From positions 1-34,379 of IMG/VR virus record IMGVR_UViG_3300035698_003902: 34,379 bases of DNA. One strand, 5' to 3'. Numbering within the stretch: position 1 is the stretch's first letter; each line of letters starts with the position of its first letter. The stretch comes from a virus. The notes beneath the pieces were generated by a model that made no database searches, was not told the DNA's origin, and saw only the letters and a program-made list of their open reading frames with translations. Both the position numbers and the translations under genes were made by a program. This document shows positions 13,841 through 22,770 of the stretch, piece by piece.

Positions 13841-14216
13841 GAAAGCACGTGATGTTGACATCAAGCTTCAAGTGGTTCTTCAGACCTGGACTGACACCAA
13901 AGCAGAGATCGAACGGCTAGAGAGTAAGATCTCAGGTCTCGAACTTGAACAAGTCGAACTGGAAGCTGAGTTCAACGCACTGGATGTTCCTCAACCTAAG
14001 AACGTCGACATCAACATAGGTGAGTTGGACGAACAGAGTCTGAAGCACATGGAAGCTATGTGTCGTCAGGAGTTAGTCAAACGCGACAATGATACTAGGA
14101 AAGACAACCCAGTTGAGGGCGGATTGGATTCCTTGGTCGAGCAGCAAGTGCCTCTCGAAATCAAACCGTTGGAGACAGACTTCGACCCTTTGAGGGATGT
14201 TCCATTCCCTCGGTGA
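13821..14216 (+). CDS. Hypothetical coiled-coil protein, 131 aa
   Basis: Residues 10-60 are a strong coiled-coil candidate (TKAEIERLESKISGLELEQV) and the rest is acidic, ending with Pro-containing disorder. I do not recognise a family. It has a very good ribosome binding site (AAGGAGG, seven bases before the ATG), located inside the exonuclease gene. The hairpin before dyad element B covers its last codons. Confidence 0.6.
   Translation: MNLEIYKKARDVDIKLQVVLQTWTDTKAEIERLESKISGLELEQVELEAEFNALDVPQPKNVDINIGELDEQSLKHMEAMCRQELVKRDNDTRKDNPVEGGLDSLVEQQVPLEIKPLETDFDPLRDVPFPR
14192..14211 (+). other. Hairpin just upstream of dyad element B
   Basis: GAGGGATG (14192-14199) pairs with CATTCCCTC (14203-14211), with one bulged T, around the loop TTC. 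It lies in the last codons of the coiled-coil gene and ends five bases before element B. There is no T-tract. Confidence 0.55.
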
Positions 14217-14239
14217 TTATAACTAAGTAATAAAAACCA
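14217..14239 (+). promoter_or_regulatory. 23-base dyad element, copy B
   Basis: TTATAACT-A-AGTAATAA followed by AAACCA, an 8+1+8 dyad with one mismatch. Three bases separate it from the ATG at 14243. It is preceded by GGTGA, as is copy C on the other strand. It starts inside the gap after the TGA at 14214-14216. Confidence 0.65.
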
Positions 14240-14242
14240 TTC

Positions 14243-15667
14243 ATGAATTACATACAAGCGTACCGCGAGTTCACTAAAGCTACTGAGCCACCTGAGATAT
14301 TCCACATCTGGAGTATGCTTGGCTCAGCCTCAGCACTGTTGGGTAAGAAAGTGTACCTGCCACATGGACACTTCACCATACAAGCTAACACTATGGTTGT
14401 GTTAGTCGGACCTGCTGCAAGTCGAAAATCCACTGCTATGAAGGTTGCCAAGGACATAGTGAGAACTGTTGAGACCGTTCCACTTGCGCCTAGCACCAGC
14501 AGTAAAGAAGCGTTAGTGGATAGGATGGCTGACTCAAAGGTTATGTTCAAAGCTAGTGGCAAGGACTTGTTCTATTGTCAGTCAGCTGCGTTCGCTAATG
14601 AGTTCAGCACGTTTATGGGTGGTAAGCACATCAGTGAGGGAATGATTAACTTCCTTACTGACGTCTGGGATGAAGACGTAAAGTACGACGAGGCAACTCG
14701 AAAGGGTGGAGACAAGGTAATTATTAATCCTTACTTTACTCTTTTGGGTTGCTGCGTTCCCAGTTGGTTTGCGGATCAAGTAAAAGACAATGTCATTACG
14801 GGAGGCTTCGCTAGACGTACTGTTTTCGTTTACGCTGAGAAACTCCACTGCAAGAACGCTTGGCCTAAGCTGGGTGACTTTGAATCGAAGGCTTGGTTAA
14901 CTATGAAGAAGGAAGTCAAACGGATTCACAAGATCACTGGGAGTTTTGACTACGAACCTGCTGTTGAAGTTGCTCACACGAAGTTCTACAACGAGCTTCA
15001 AGACAACATTCCAAACATCGAACTCAAGTTCCAACAGTACTATTCGTCGAAACATATACTAGTCCTAAAGTTCTGTATGCTAATGAGTGCGTGTATAGAT
15101 TCCAACAAACTAATAACGCTTGAAATTTATGAGTTCATCCAAGACTTGTTCACAGAAACTGAGAAGGGTCTAGACGTTATCTACGGCTCCATTGGTAAGA
15201 ACGAACTCAAACCTATGTCCGAAAAGATCATCAAGGTCATGAGCAAAGCTAAGAACAAAAAGGTTAAGAAGAAAGTTCTACTCGGTATGTTCTACGATGA
15301 TCTAGGTTCCCAAGGACTGACGCAGATCCTAGAAGACCTGACGGAAATGGGTTACATCAAACCGGTTGGAATCACTGTTGCGACAACTCCTGGAGCGTCT
15401 TGCGATCTTTCTTACTCTTTGATACGAGAAGTCGGACAGCCCACGACGGAACACCTGTTTCAACGAGCTTGTCAAATGTCTGACTCTTCTGCCCATTCGT
15501 CTGCAACAGCTTCCATTTCTGAGCTGCCACCAAAGGTTCTTGAAGCTGTAGAGCAACTCGAACGTTCTCGACTAGAGATTGAAACTTCGGTCGTTCAAGG
15601 GATTTTATTGAAGGGTTTACCTGTTCCAACTTCATCCGTATGTCCCGATTCTGAACCGAAGCTGTAG
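14243..15667 (+). CDS. DUF3987-like P-loop protein, probable replication ATPase, 474 aa
   Basis: The P-loop GPAASRKST begins at G56 (K62, S63). The segment LFYCQSAAFANEFSTFM near 112-128 holds the acidic residue expected of a Walker B strand. The outline fits DUF3987 proteins, which resemble DnaB/primase-helicase ATPases and lie in phage replication blocks. It is the only helicase candidate in the window. The last 98 residues (377-474) are Ser/Thr-rich and overlap the 3' end of the giant virion gene on the other strand; the original stop may have been lost, making this tail less certain. There is no Shine-Dalgarno sequence; it starts three bases after dyad element B. Confidence 0.75.
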   Translation: MNYIQAYREFTKATEPPEIFHIWSMLGSASALLGKKVYLPHGHFTIQANTMVVLVGPAASRKSTAMKVAKDIVRTVETVPLAPSTSSKEALVDRMADSKVMFKASGKDLFYCQSAAFANEFSTFMGGKHISEGMINFLTDVWDEDVKYDEATRKGGDKVIINPYFTLLGCCVPSWFADQVKDNVITGGFARRTVFVYAEKLHCKNAWPKLGDFESKAWLTMKKEVKRIHKITGSFDYEPAVEVAHTKFYNELQDNIPNIELKFQQYYSSKHILVLKFCMLMSACIDSNKLITLEIYEFIQDLFTETEKGLDVIYGSIGKNELKPMSEKIIKVMSKAKNKKVKKKVLLGMFYDDLGSQGLTQILEDLTEMGYIKPVGITVATTPGASCDLSYSLIREVGQPTTEHLFQRACQMSDSSAHSSATASISELPPKVLEAVEQLERSRLEIETSVVQGILLKGLPVPTSSVCPDSEPKL

Positions 15668-18600
15668 GTGTATAGTCAGCATTGATGTCTTGTTTACGTT
15701 TCACAATGTTGGTTACGAACTGGCTCTTGTCAAAGCCTATAGCAAACCTGTCGTCTTGTAACAAGTCTTGATACTGTGCGATGGCCTTCTCGGTATCTCC
15801 GTCGTTTAGGTTTCTGGCAATCATCTTTGACCGGTCAGACTTAACAGTGTTCCTAGCTTTTTCTCTCAGGTTAGTTTCGTAAGTCATGTTACGTTTCTTT
15901 GTGGTATTAAGCGCGTTGAATCCCATAGCAATAGCAAAGGTGTCTTTATCGTTAAGAGGCGCACCGATTTGTTCCATGTTATTGTCAAGAGCTTGTTGAT
16001 TGAACATGGCGTCACCAAGTTTAAGCCAGTGCTTCAAGGCTTGAGGGGCTGCACGTCTACCAGCCTTCTGCCATTGGTTCCAGTCGGTAGGGTCTTTAGC
16101 AACTTCCTTACCTGCCATCCACCAACTATAAGCTATTGACCCAGGCGCACCCGTAATGGTTCGGCCTACGTTCTCAAACATGCTGGCTTCAGGATTAATT
16201 CTAACCGGTGAGCCCAGCCCAACCGAGCTGGAGTCAATTCCTCCGACGGCACCGGGGATTCCGTTCTCTACAAAGTCTGCCCAAAAACCACTAGAATCGT
16301 CTTCAAGATTTTTTAGTTCGTCCTCATCTATTAACCCAAGTCTTATGGATTCTATAATAGACTTACCAGTGATAGCTCTAACAAGGGCTTCAGCGGCACC
16401 AAAGATTGGTAAGCCCTTAAGACCTGAGACAAGTACCAGATGTACTATGGCTGCGAGTCCAGCCTTCGTTGACGGATTGCTTAACTTCCTAGCGTCTCCT
16501 CGTCTCTTGTTAGTCTTAGGATCAACTGAACCAAGAATGCTACCTTCTTTAAACATCGTGTAGATCTGAGCATAATGATTAATCGAGTGGCTCATCATAC
16601 TAGTACCACCTTGAGCCATACTGTGACCCCAACCGGTTGCGGATTTAATAAACCCAGGACGATTAGATTTATCCCCTACGAAGTTCGTATCATCTGAGTG
16701 ATTCGATGCGTATTCGTAGACTGCTTCTGGATCAGTGATCCCCAGTTTCTTAGCAGCGAGCGTACCCATGATGAATGACTGCTTGCGGTTGACCGACTCT
16801 GCAAATACTGAGGTAGATAGCGCAATCTTCTCCAGAAATTGCGTAGCAGCTCTCTGAGAGCGGCTGAGCTTGCCTACAGCTCCCTTTAAATCTCCGTTGA
16901 AGAATCTACCAGCCCAAGCCTCCGCCTGCCTACCTTCGAGAGAGTCGGGCACGAAAAACTCTATAGCGTTAGCCGCGAGCTTACCATCTTTGTTGGCGCG
17001 TTTGAGAATTGAGTCGGTTAAAGGATCACCAGAAGTTCCTTTTATTGACCAGCTAGTTAGTCTAGCAGCAGCTTCGGTGAAAATCAATTGTGCCTGACGG
17101 TAGTTAATGCCTGTTCTCATAAGGGCAGTGACTCCGTTGACTTGAGTCTGCACAGCGTTCTGCATTATGTGCTTGAGACTCGCAGCTAGATACCACATGA
17201 AGGTAGTCTTCCTAACCTTGTTGGCTTCGTTCTTACTGGGTTTTAAGAAATACTCTATGTCTTCGCGCGCCCTAGTCTTTAACGCAAGATCGTTATTGTT
17301 CTCAGGTCTAAGGAGTTCTAAATCTGCGTTGGCTTTGAGTAGTTGTTTCCGACTGCCGATAACTTTCATGGTCATGTATTCCATGAGGTTAGGAATGTAA
17401 TCGTTCTTGTCAAAGCCCTTAACGTTCTTGCGCTGTTGTTTATAAACATCACCTTTGATGGAGATAACATCAGCTACGTCTGTGGCCAGAGGATTATAAA
17501 GGTCACGGATCTCTGTAAGAATACCCATAGTCTGAGGATCATTCAAGTGTTCTACCTTCAGACCGTCTATGACTTGATCGAACTCGGCTTGCGCTCTGGC
17601 CTTGACGTCCTGAACCGCTGTGGGTGTGAACATTCTCCAGACGTCTTCTATGTTCTTCTTGTCCAAAGTCCTGATGTCGTAGTTAGCGTTTCTGAGCTTC
17701 TTGACAGCAGCCTCAGCATCTGACTGCTTGTCGAAACTGGAAACGCTGACAGGTTTTCTAGAACCCTTCATGTACGCTTTAACTACAAATCTCTTAGTCC
17801 GTGCTTTAGAAGCATAACCTTCACTGGCTGTTATCAGTCCTTGTTGGACTCTAGCAATGCCTTGGATTCTTAGAGTCTTAGCAACCACACCTACGAAACG
17901 GTTTCCAGGTTCTAGGTTAAGAATTGGATTCAAGACTTGTTCCAGACCTTGAATAGACATCAGGTTCAATTGTTCCTTACGGTTCCTGAGAGCGTTCAGC
18001 TCGTGATTAACTCTTTGAAGGTCTCCGTCATTGTTCAGTGCACCCTTAGCTTCTAACGCTTGTTTGTTTCTGAAGGCTGTTTCGAATTGAACTTCAGCAG
18101 CTCCGAACTCGTTGCCTATTGTCGTCAACTGTTGGGCTATTTCTTTTGCGCTGTCAGGGTCTAGGTTAGAAGTCCTTTGGTCTGGGTTGGCAGGATCAGG
18201 CGCGGTTACAGATTTGGAAAAGATAAGAGACGCCAAGCGACTTTCGTCAGTCTTAGTAATATTCTCTAATTCCATCTCAGCAATACTCTTAGCGAAGTTA
18301 CTCAACTTAGTCACAAGACCTGCTTCCTCAGCACTAAGTCCCATCTTTACCATCTCATCCTTAGTCAAGATATCCTCACCTGCTGCTCTACGGTCTTGGT
18401 TGATGTCGATAGCCTTGCCTAACCTTGGAATCCTCCCTGGAGTATTGACTAGCCCATCGAGCATGTTCTTGTAGTTGTCTAGAGATTCCATGTCACTGAG
18501 AGTCCCTTCTTCGTTCTGACCTAGCTTTTTAAGCAAGTCCGTCTGTTGATTCTTAATCTCTGGTCGATGGTTACGAGTCAGGTTGAACAACGGTCTAGTG

Positions 18601-21600
18601 AATGGATGAAGTTGTGCCCTGTGCATTGTAGACATGAAGTGTTTTTCATACCAATTGGTAGTAGTATCCTCAAAGTCCTTGCCTTTAACCATGCTCATCA
18701 TACGAGGAGTGTTAGCCCCAAAGTGTTTGTACATGGCCTCGTTAGGTTCCAACAAGTCTGAAGGCAGCTTGCCTGAATTGTCATGTTGTAGATTGTCAGG
18801 GTTCAGAGAGTCAATACCTAACATCATGTCATAGCCTTCTTGATGTGCAGCATTGGCTTCCATAACAGTCTCGCTCATTATCTTGATAGACTTAGACACA
18901 TTGGTTTGCATCTCAGGCGAAAGGTCATGAAAGATTCCACCTTCAGGGTTGTTACCAAAGATCTTACGGAAGTTCGCAACGAGTCTCTTGAACCAAGCCA
19001 TCATTGCGGACGGCATGTTCTTTATGTCGGCCAGAAGAGTCTTCTTGCTGTTAGTATCATATGCGTGAGTACCCATGATTTCAGCCATGCCACCAAGGAA
19101 CTCATAAGCTACCCTTCGTTGGTCTGATTCAAATGCAGCACCTGATTTGTAGTCTAGGTCTATGTCACCGCCCAAGGCGTTCTGGTAAGCTTCTAACGTC
19201 TGGCGTCTACCTGCAACACCCAGTTCGTTGATGAACTTGCTGGCCTGTCGGAAGGCTTGAGGGTTCTCGATCTCTGTCTGGAACGCAGCCTTATGACTTA
19301 GTTCTTCCATAGCGGTACCCATGACTTTTCCTACGTCACCGGGTTGTATGTTGGCACTGGGTTGTACGTTGACAGCAGTCACCTGCGATTGGAGATCAAA
19401 GTAACCGAGTCCTACTTTCAAGGGATCTCCTTCGTATGTACGTATAGAATGGGGATCAACCTTCTTGATGGTGTTTAGAATCCTAGCACCCAGTTCGATG
19501 TTATCGGCACTGACAACAGCGTCCTTAATAGAGAGTATCTTTTCTAAGAACTGTCTGGGATTCAGGTTCCTGTCAGGAGACAAAGCTTTATCCTGTGCGG
19601 CAGCCATCTCACGAACTGTTTGTGAGAACTGTTGTCGACTCGCTGCGTCATGCATACTGAATGATCTATCCCAGTCAGGTCTCAGATTGTCTAACTTGTA
19701 CTCAGTGCCTGTGATTGTTGATTTAGGCGTACTGTCTTTAGGGTTTTTGAATATTGGAGACTCAAAGCCGTTTACGTTGGCCTCACTGAACGACCCTAGG
19801 TTAACTGGGGTTCCCCTAGACTGAGTAAGCTTCTGAGCTATGTTTGGTAAGAGCTTTCCGTAATGGAGTTCCATACCTTTGCGTTGGGTGATGGAACCTG
19901 TGATTTGCGTACTATGTTGAGCTAGTCCTCTTACGTTGTCTAAAGCATCCATGCTGGTAGTTTGCCTATCTGTAACAACAGCAAACCTACCGCCCCCAAT
20001 GTCACGAATAGGTAGACGAGCACTGGATATGAGGCTTTCTAACCGAGGGCTTTTTCGAACCAGTTCGTAAGTAACTGCCGGTGATCCTTCATTACTAGTG
20101 TCGTATTTAACATTCTGAAAAACTTGTCCTCTATCATCCTGTAACCCAGTGAGCGCCTGTTCTGCTTTCTTGCAGACTGCGTCTGGACTGTGAGACTCAA
20201 AGTATCTAAACCCTTGTCCTTCAGCTCCCAAATCATGACCCTCAGTTATCATTGCAGTCTCTGAGTCAGGTAGGACAATCTTGTTCGCACCGTTCTCAAG
20301 AGCATGACGAATGGCTGCTTGGATTCCTAAGGTTTCGTAGCGTCCTAGGAGTGGGTGAGAACCTGATTTCAAATCCTGTTTGGCAATCTTCTCTGCGTCC
20401 GAACCTTTTGTTCTAGACTTGACGTATTTTTCTTTCATTAGAGCAGCCGCACGCCAATCACTCTGCACCTCAAACACAAAGAACGTATCAGGGTCTGAGA
20501 AGTAACCTCGGACAGATGTGAGGACTTGTTTGTCAGCTTCGTCAAAGTGTGGACCTGTGAACTTAGGCTTGGTACCGGCTAGGACTTTGTTAAGCTTGTT
20601 CCACTCTGCTACTATAGGAGACCTCTGGTTTTTAATAGCTTCTTTTCCCGCCTTCAACCGCTCAAGCGTCTTGGAGTGTTTAACGTAATCAGGGGTACCT
20701 ACTGCAAAGGTCTTCTGTATGTCTTTGACTCGCCCCTCTTCGTCTTGTATCTTAAAGATGTCGTTATCAAGTTCGAAAATTTCATCTTGTAAAGCTACTC
20801 GTTTACCTACTCCTTCTGCACTCTCTTTCCCTAATGGAGCCCGCACCAGAATGTCAACAGGTCTGTCCATGTCGGCTGGGTCGATGGGTGTTGCTTGTCC
20901 TAGAAGGGTAGGAGAGTCTGTATCATCAAGTGTTAATTCGGGGTCATTCGCTTCACTGCCAAGTTTCTTAATCTCGATCGTAGGACTCGCAGCCTTAACA
21001 GTGTCCGTAAGTTCCTGTAACGAAACCCTTGGCTTAGCCAACACGTCAGCTAGACCATTTTCTTTCATGTGGTCTAGGAGTTCGTCTGAGAACCTTTGAC
21101 TGAAGTACTTGTTCAACGGCTTGGTTGACATAGTGCCAGCTTTGTCCAAACCGAAAGCCGGTCCGATCTTGTCGTTGCCCTTCATTCCCTTTGTAATGAA
21201 CTTCTCCAGATCACTCATAACGCCACCTTCCAAGAAAGGATCAGCTTTGGTATTTATACCTAAGTTATAAAAACGAATCGGCTCATTGCCATTAATCTGT
21301 TTATTAAAATCTACTTCCATCTTAGCCGCACTAAGTTGCTCATCAAACTGTCTCATAAGCCTGAATCTAACTGTGGCGTCAGTCATACCATTTTCCTCTG
21401 AGCCAAGAATCGAGTCATCTAGTTTCTTAATAGCCCGTTGGTCATGGGTTAACGTTCCAGTCTTAGAGTCCTTGTAGCCCTCCAGTACACCGTGTTTGTC
21501 TATGACAACAGTAACACCAGCGTTAGATAAGTCATCCAAAGATTCATTGAGTTCTTGGATGGACTTCGGGTTATGCTGTTCTAGTTCTTTATTAAAGTCT

Positions 21601-22769
21601 ACATTCGCATCTTCCATGCTAAACAAACGATTATCAATCTCATGCTTGGCTGCTAGTTTAGTTATGAAGCTTCGAGCGTGATTAGTATGAAGCTCATGAA
21701 TCATGTTGTTCTGTTCTTCGGCTCTCTGGTCAGCAGGCACAGACTGAAGCAATTTGAGCGTAGCCTCAGTTCCTGTAATCTTTCCTTGCGTCAAGTCCTG
21801 AGCAATAGAGTTCTCCAAAGCACTGTCACGCACAGGGTTAACAGCGATACCAAGGGTCTGATAAAGGTTCTTGTCGTTGACGTCTTTGAAAGAAAGCAAG
21901 TCTTTGGCTGCATTTTGCCTAGCTGTTATCTGGGCTTTGCGGTTAATCGACCTGTGAAATATAGCAGGAATCCCTGCGTTGACCGCAGCGCCGCCACCCA
22001 AGGCTCCAATGGTTTCAGCTGTTGTAAAGTTTTTTAGAAGGTTCGAAGGTTCCAGCCTGTCCAACATAGATCCTCCATCTTCGATATCTGACCTAGGCAT
22101 AGCAGCTACTTCAATTGCGTCTCCTGGAAATCCACCTAGAGAACCTCCCAGTGCCTGTGTTATCGCAGTACCAGCAGCAGTATAACCCTTCTTTACGGCC
22201 TTAGACTTTGCAATGTCACCTAGGTATTTACCACCTAAGAACGACAAAGGGATACTACCAGCAGAGGCTATGGCAGAAGTTTTGTCGCCTGTTTCATCAA
22301 AGGTTCTCTGACCTGAGAAGAGAGAAGTTCCAGTAATACCTAGGGTTTTAAGGGCATTTCCAGGTAACGCAGCAGACCCTAAAGTCCCTATAGTCTCAGC
22401 AGACAGCGAAGACTCAGCGAACCCAGCTAACGCTCGTTGAACCGCATTCCCAGTCCTGAACCCCGTGTTTGGATCACGTTCACCTGCTAGGAACTTACCT
22501 GCCGGTTCTCGTAGACTACCAAGCCCAACGTCAGGTAGATAGTCATCAAGACCAAGTAGGGCAGGAATATTACTGTCTATGTTTTCAGCCCCTCTAGATA
22601 TAAAACTCCTGTTTGCCAGTCTGTCAGAGAACTCGTTCTTAACGCCCTTCTCACTCATCAGGTTAGCAAAATCATCGACATCCATGTCAGCGAATTGCGA
22701 ATGAGTTGTAGCCGCTTGATCCTTCAGAAGCCCAACCTGTGTCCTTGCCTGCTCTAGTGGTATAGCCAT
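15372..22769 (-). CDS. Giant polyvalent internal virion / ejection protein, 2465 aa
   Basis: By size, place (last of the virion genes, after gp13-, gp14- and gp15-like genes) and composition this is the counterpart of T7 gp16 and similar ejection proteins that enter the cell ahead of the DNA. Residues 130-215 are Gly/Ala-rich and hydrophobic. A module known from large polyvalent phage and plasmid proteins is visible: FEVQSDW ending at W772, then YETLGIQAAIRHALENGANK, and GMELHYGKLLP near 965. EELSH at 1155-1159 looks like a metallopeptidase HExxH with Glu for the first His. Near 1855 a segment WYLAASLKHIMQNAVQ recalls LPD-type domains. No lysozyme or transglycosylase domain is evident. The C-terminal 98 residues overlap the opposing gene. 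Confidence 0.82.
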   Translation of the reverse strand: MAIPLEQARTQVGLLKDQAATTHSQFADMDVDDFANLMSEKGVKNEFSDRLANRSFISRGAENIDSNIPALLGLDDYLPDVGLGSLREPAGKFLAGERDPNTGFRTGNAVQRALAGFAESSLSAETIGTLGSAALPGNALKTLGITGTSLFSGQRTFDETGDKTSAIASAGSIPLSFLGGKYLGDIAKSKAVKKGYTAAGTAITQALGGSLGGFPGDAIEVAAMPRSDIEDGGSMLDRLEPSNLLKNFTTAETIGALGGGAAVNAGIPAIFHRSINRKAQITARQNAAKDLLSFKDVNDKNLYQTLGIAVNPVRDSALENSIAQDLTQGKITGTEATLKLLQSVPADQRAEEQNNMIHELHTNHARSFITKLAAKHEIDNRLFSMEDANVDFNKELEQHNPKSIQELNESLDDLSNAGVTVVIDKHGVLEGYKDSKTGTLTHDQRAIKKLDDSILGSEENGMTDATVRFRLMRQFDEQLSAAKMEVDFNKQINGNEPIRFYNLGINTKADPFLEGGVMSDLEKFITKGMKGNDKIGPAFGLDKAGTMSTKPLNKYFSQRFSDELLDHMKENGLADVLAKPRVSLQELTDTVKAASPTIEIKKLGSEANDPELTLDDTDSPTLLGQATPIDPADMDRPVDILVRAPLGKESAEGVGKRVALQDEIFELDNDIFKIQDEEGRVKDIQKTFAVGTPDYVKHSKTLERLKAGKEAIKNQRSPIVAEWNKLNKVLAGTKPKFTGPHFDEADKQVLTSVRGYFSDPDTFFVFEVQSDWRAAALMKEKYVKSRTKGSDAEKIAKQDLKSGSHPLLGRYETLGIQAAIRHALENGANKIVLPDSETAMITEGHDLGAEGQGFRYFESHSPDAVCKKAEQALTGLQDDRGQVFQNVKYDTSNEGSPAVTYELVRKSPRLESLISSARLPIRDIGGGRFAVVTDRQTTSMDALDNVRGLAQHSTQITGSITQRKGMELHYGKLLPNIAQKLTQSRGTPVNLGSFSEANVNGFESPIFKNPKDSTPKSTITGTEYKLDNLRPDWDRSFSMHDAASRQQFSQTVREMAAAQDKALSPDRNLNPRQFLEKILSIKDAVVSADNIELGARILNTIKKVDPHSIRTYEGDPLKVGLGYFDLQSQVTAVNVQPSANIQPGDVGKVMGTAMEELSHKAAFQTEIENPQAFRQASKFINELGVAGRRQTLEAYQNALGGDIDLDYKSGAAFESDQRRVAYEFLGGMAEIMGTHAYDTNSKKTLLADIKNMPSAMMAWFKRLVANFRKIFGNNPEGGIFHDLSPEMQTNVSKSIKIMSETVMEANAAHQEGYDMMLGIDSLNPDNLQHDNSGKLPSDLLEPNEAMYKHFGANTPRMMSMVKGKDFEDTTTNWYEKHFMSTMHRAQLHPFTRPLFNLTRNHRPEIKNQQTDLLKKLGQNEEGTLSDMESLDNYKNMLDGLVNTPGRIPRLGKAIDINQDRRAAGEDILTKDEMVKMGLSAEEAGLVTKLSNFAKSIAEMELENITKTDESRLASLIFSKSVTAPDPANPDQRTSNLDPDSAKEIAQQLTTIGNEFGAAEVQFETAFRNKQALEAKGALNNDGDLQRVNHELNALRNRKEQLNLMSIQGLEQVLNPILNLEPGNRFVGVVAKTLRIQGIARVQQGLITASEGYASKARTKRFVVKAYMKGSRKPVSVSSFDKQSDAEAAVKKLRNANYDIRTLDKKNIEDVWRMFTPTAVQDVKARAQAEFDQVIDGLKVEHLNDPQTMGILTEIRDLYNPLATDVADVISIKGDVYKQQRKNVKGFDKNDYIPNLMEYMTMKVIGSRKQLLKANADLELLRPENNNDLALKTRAREDIEYFLKPSKNEANKVRKTTFMWYLAASLKHIMQNAVQTQVNGVTALMRTGINYRQAQLIFTEAAARLTSWSIKGTSGDPLTDSILKRANKDGKLAANAIEFFVPDSLEGRQAEAWAGRFFNGDLKGAVGKLSRSQRAATQFLEKIALSTSVFAESVNRKQSFIMGTLAAKKLGITDPEAVYEYASNHSDDTNFVGDKSNRPGFIKSATGWGHSMAQGGTSMMSHSINHYAQIYTMFKEGSILGSVDPKTNKRRGDARKLSNPSTKAGLAAIVHLVLVSGLKGLPIFGAAEALVRAITGKSIIESIRLGLIDEDELKNLEDDSSGFWADFVENGIPGAVGGIDSSSVGLGSPVRINPEASMFENVGRTITGAPGSIAYSWWMAGKEVAKDPTDWNQWQKAGRRAAPQALKHWLKLGDAMFNQQALDNNMEQIGAPLNDKDTFAIAMGFNALNTTKKRNMTYETNLREKARNTVKSDRSKMIARNLNDGDTEKAIAQYQDLLQDDRFAIGFDKSQFVTNIVKRKQDINADYTPTASVQNRDIRMKLEQVNPSIKSLERPKFQSLVENVRVALQLQEPLVAAQKWKLLQTNGQKSQTFDKLVETGVPSWAVRLLVSKSKKDRKTLQELSQQ
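21248..21270 (-). promoter_or_regulatory. 23-base dyad element, copy F (inside the giant gene)
   Basis: Read on the minus strand, TTATAACTTAGGTATAA is followed by ATACCA. It differs from the consensus at two fixed positions and is oriented with the giant gene. Because the core is a dyad, the plus strand (21254-21276) also scores well. It may be an internal promoter or a chance match. Confidence 0.35.
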
Positions 22770-22770
22770 A

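Noticed and set aside
15340-15700. A bidirectional terminator between the convergent arms
   Set aside because: Only tiny inverted repeats such as GTTGCGACAAC and AACCGGTT occur, with no T-tract on either strand.
20628-20650. Another right-half match (CTATTAAAAACCA on the minus strand)
   Set aside because: The left arm of the dyad is absent; an A-rich codon run explains it.
16156-21681. Several plus-strand open frames of 60-135 codons inside the giant gene
   Set aside because: They are antisense to a continuous 2465-codon frame, have Ser/Leu-rich compositions typical of antisense reading, and lack ribosome sites and known motifs.
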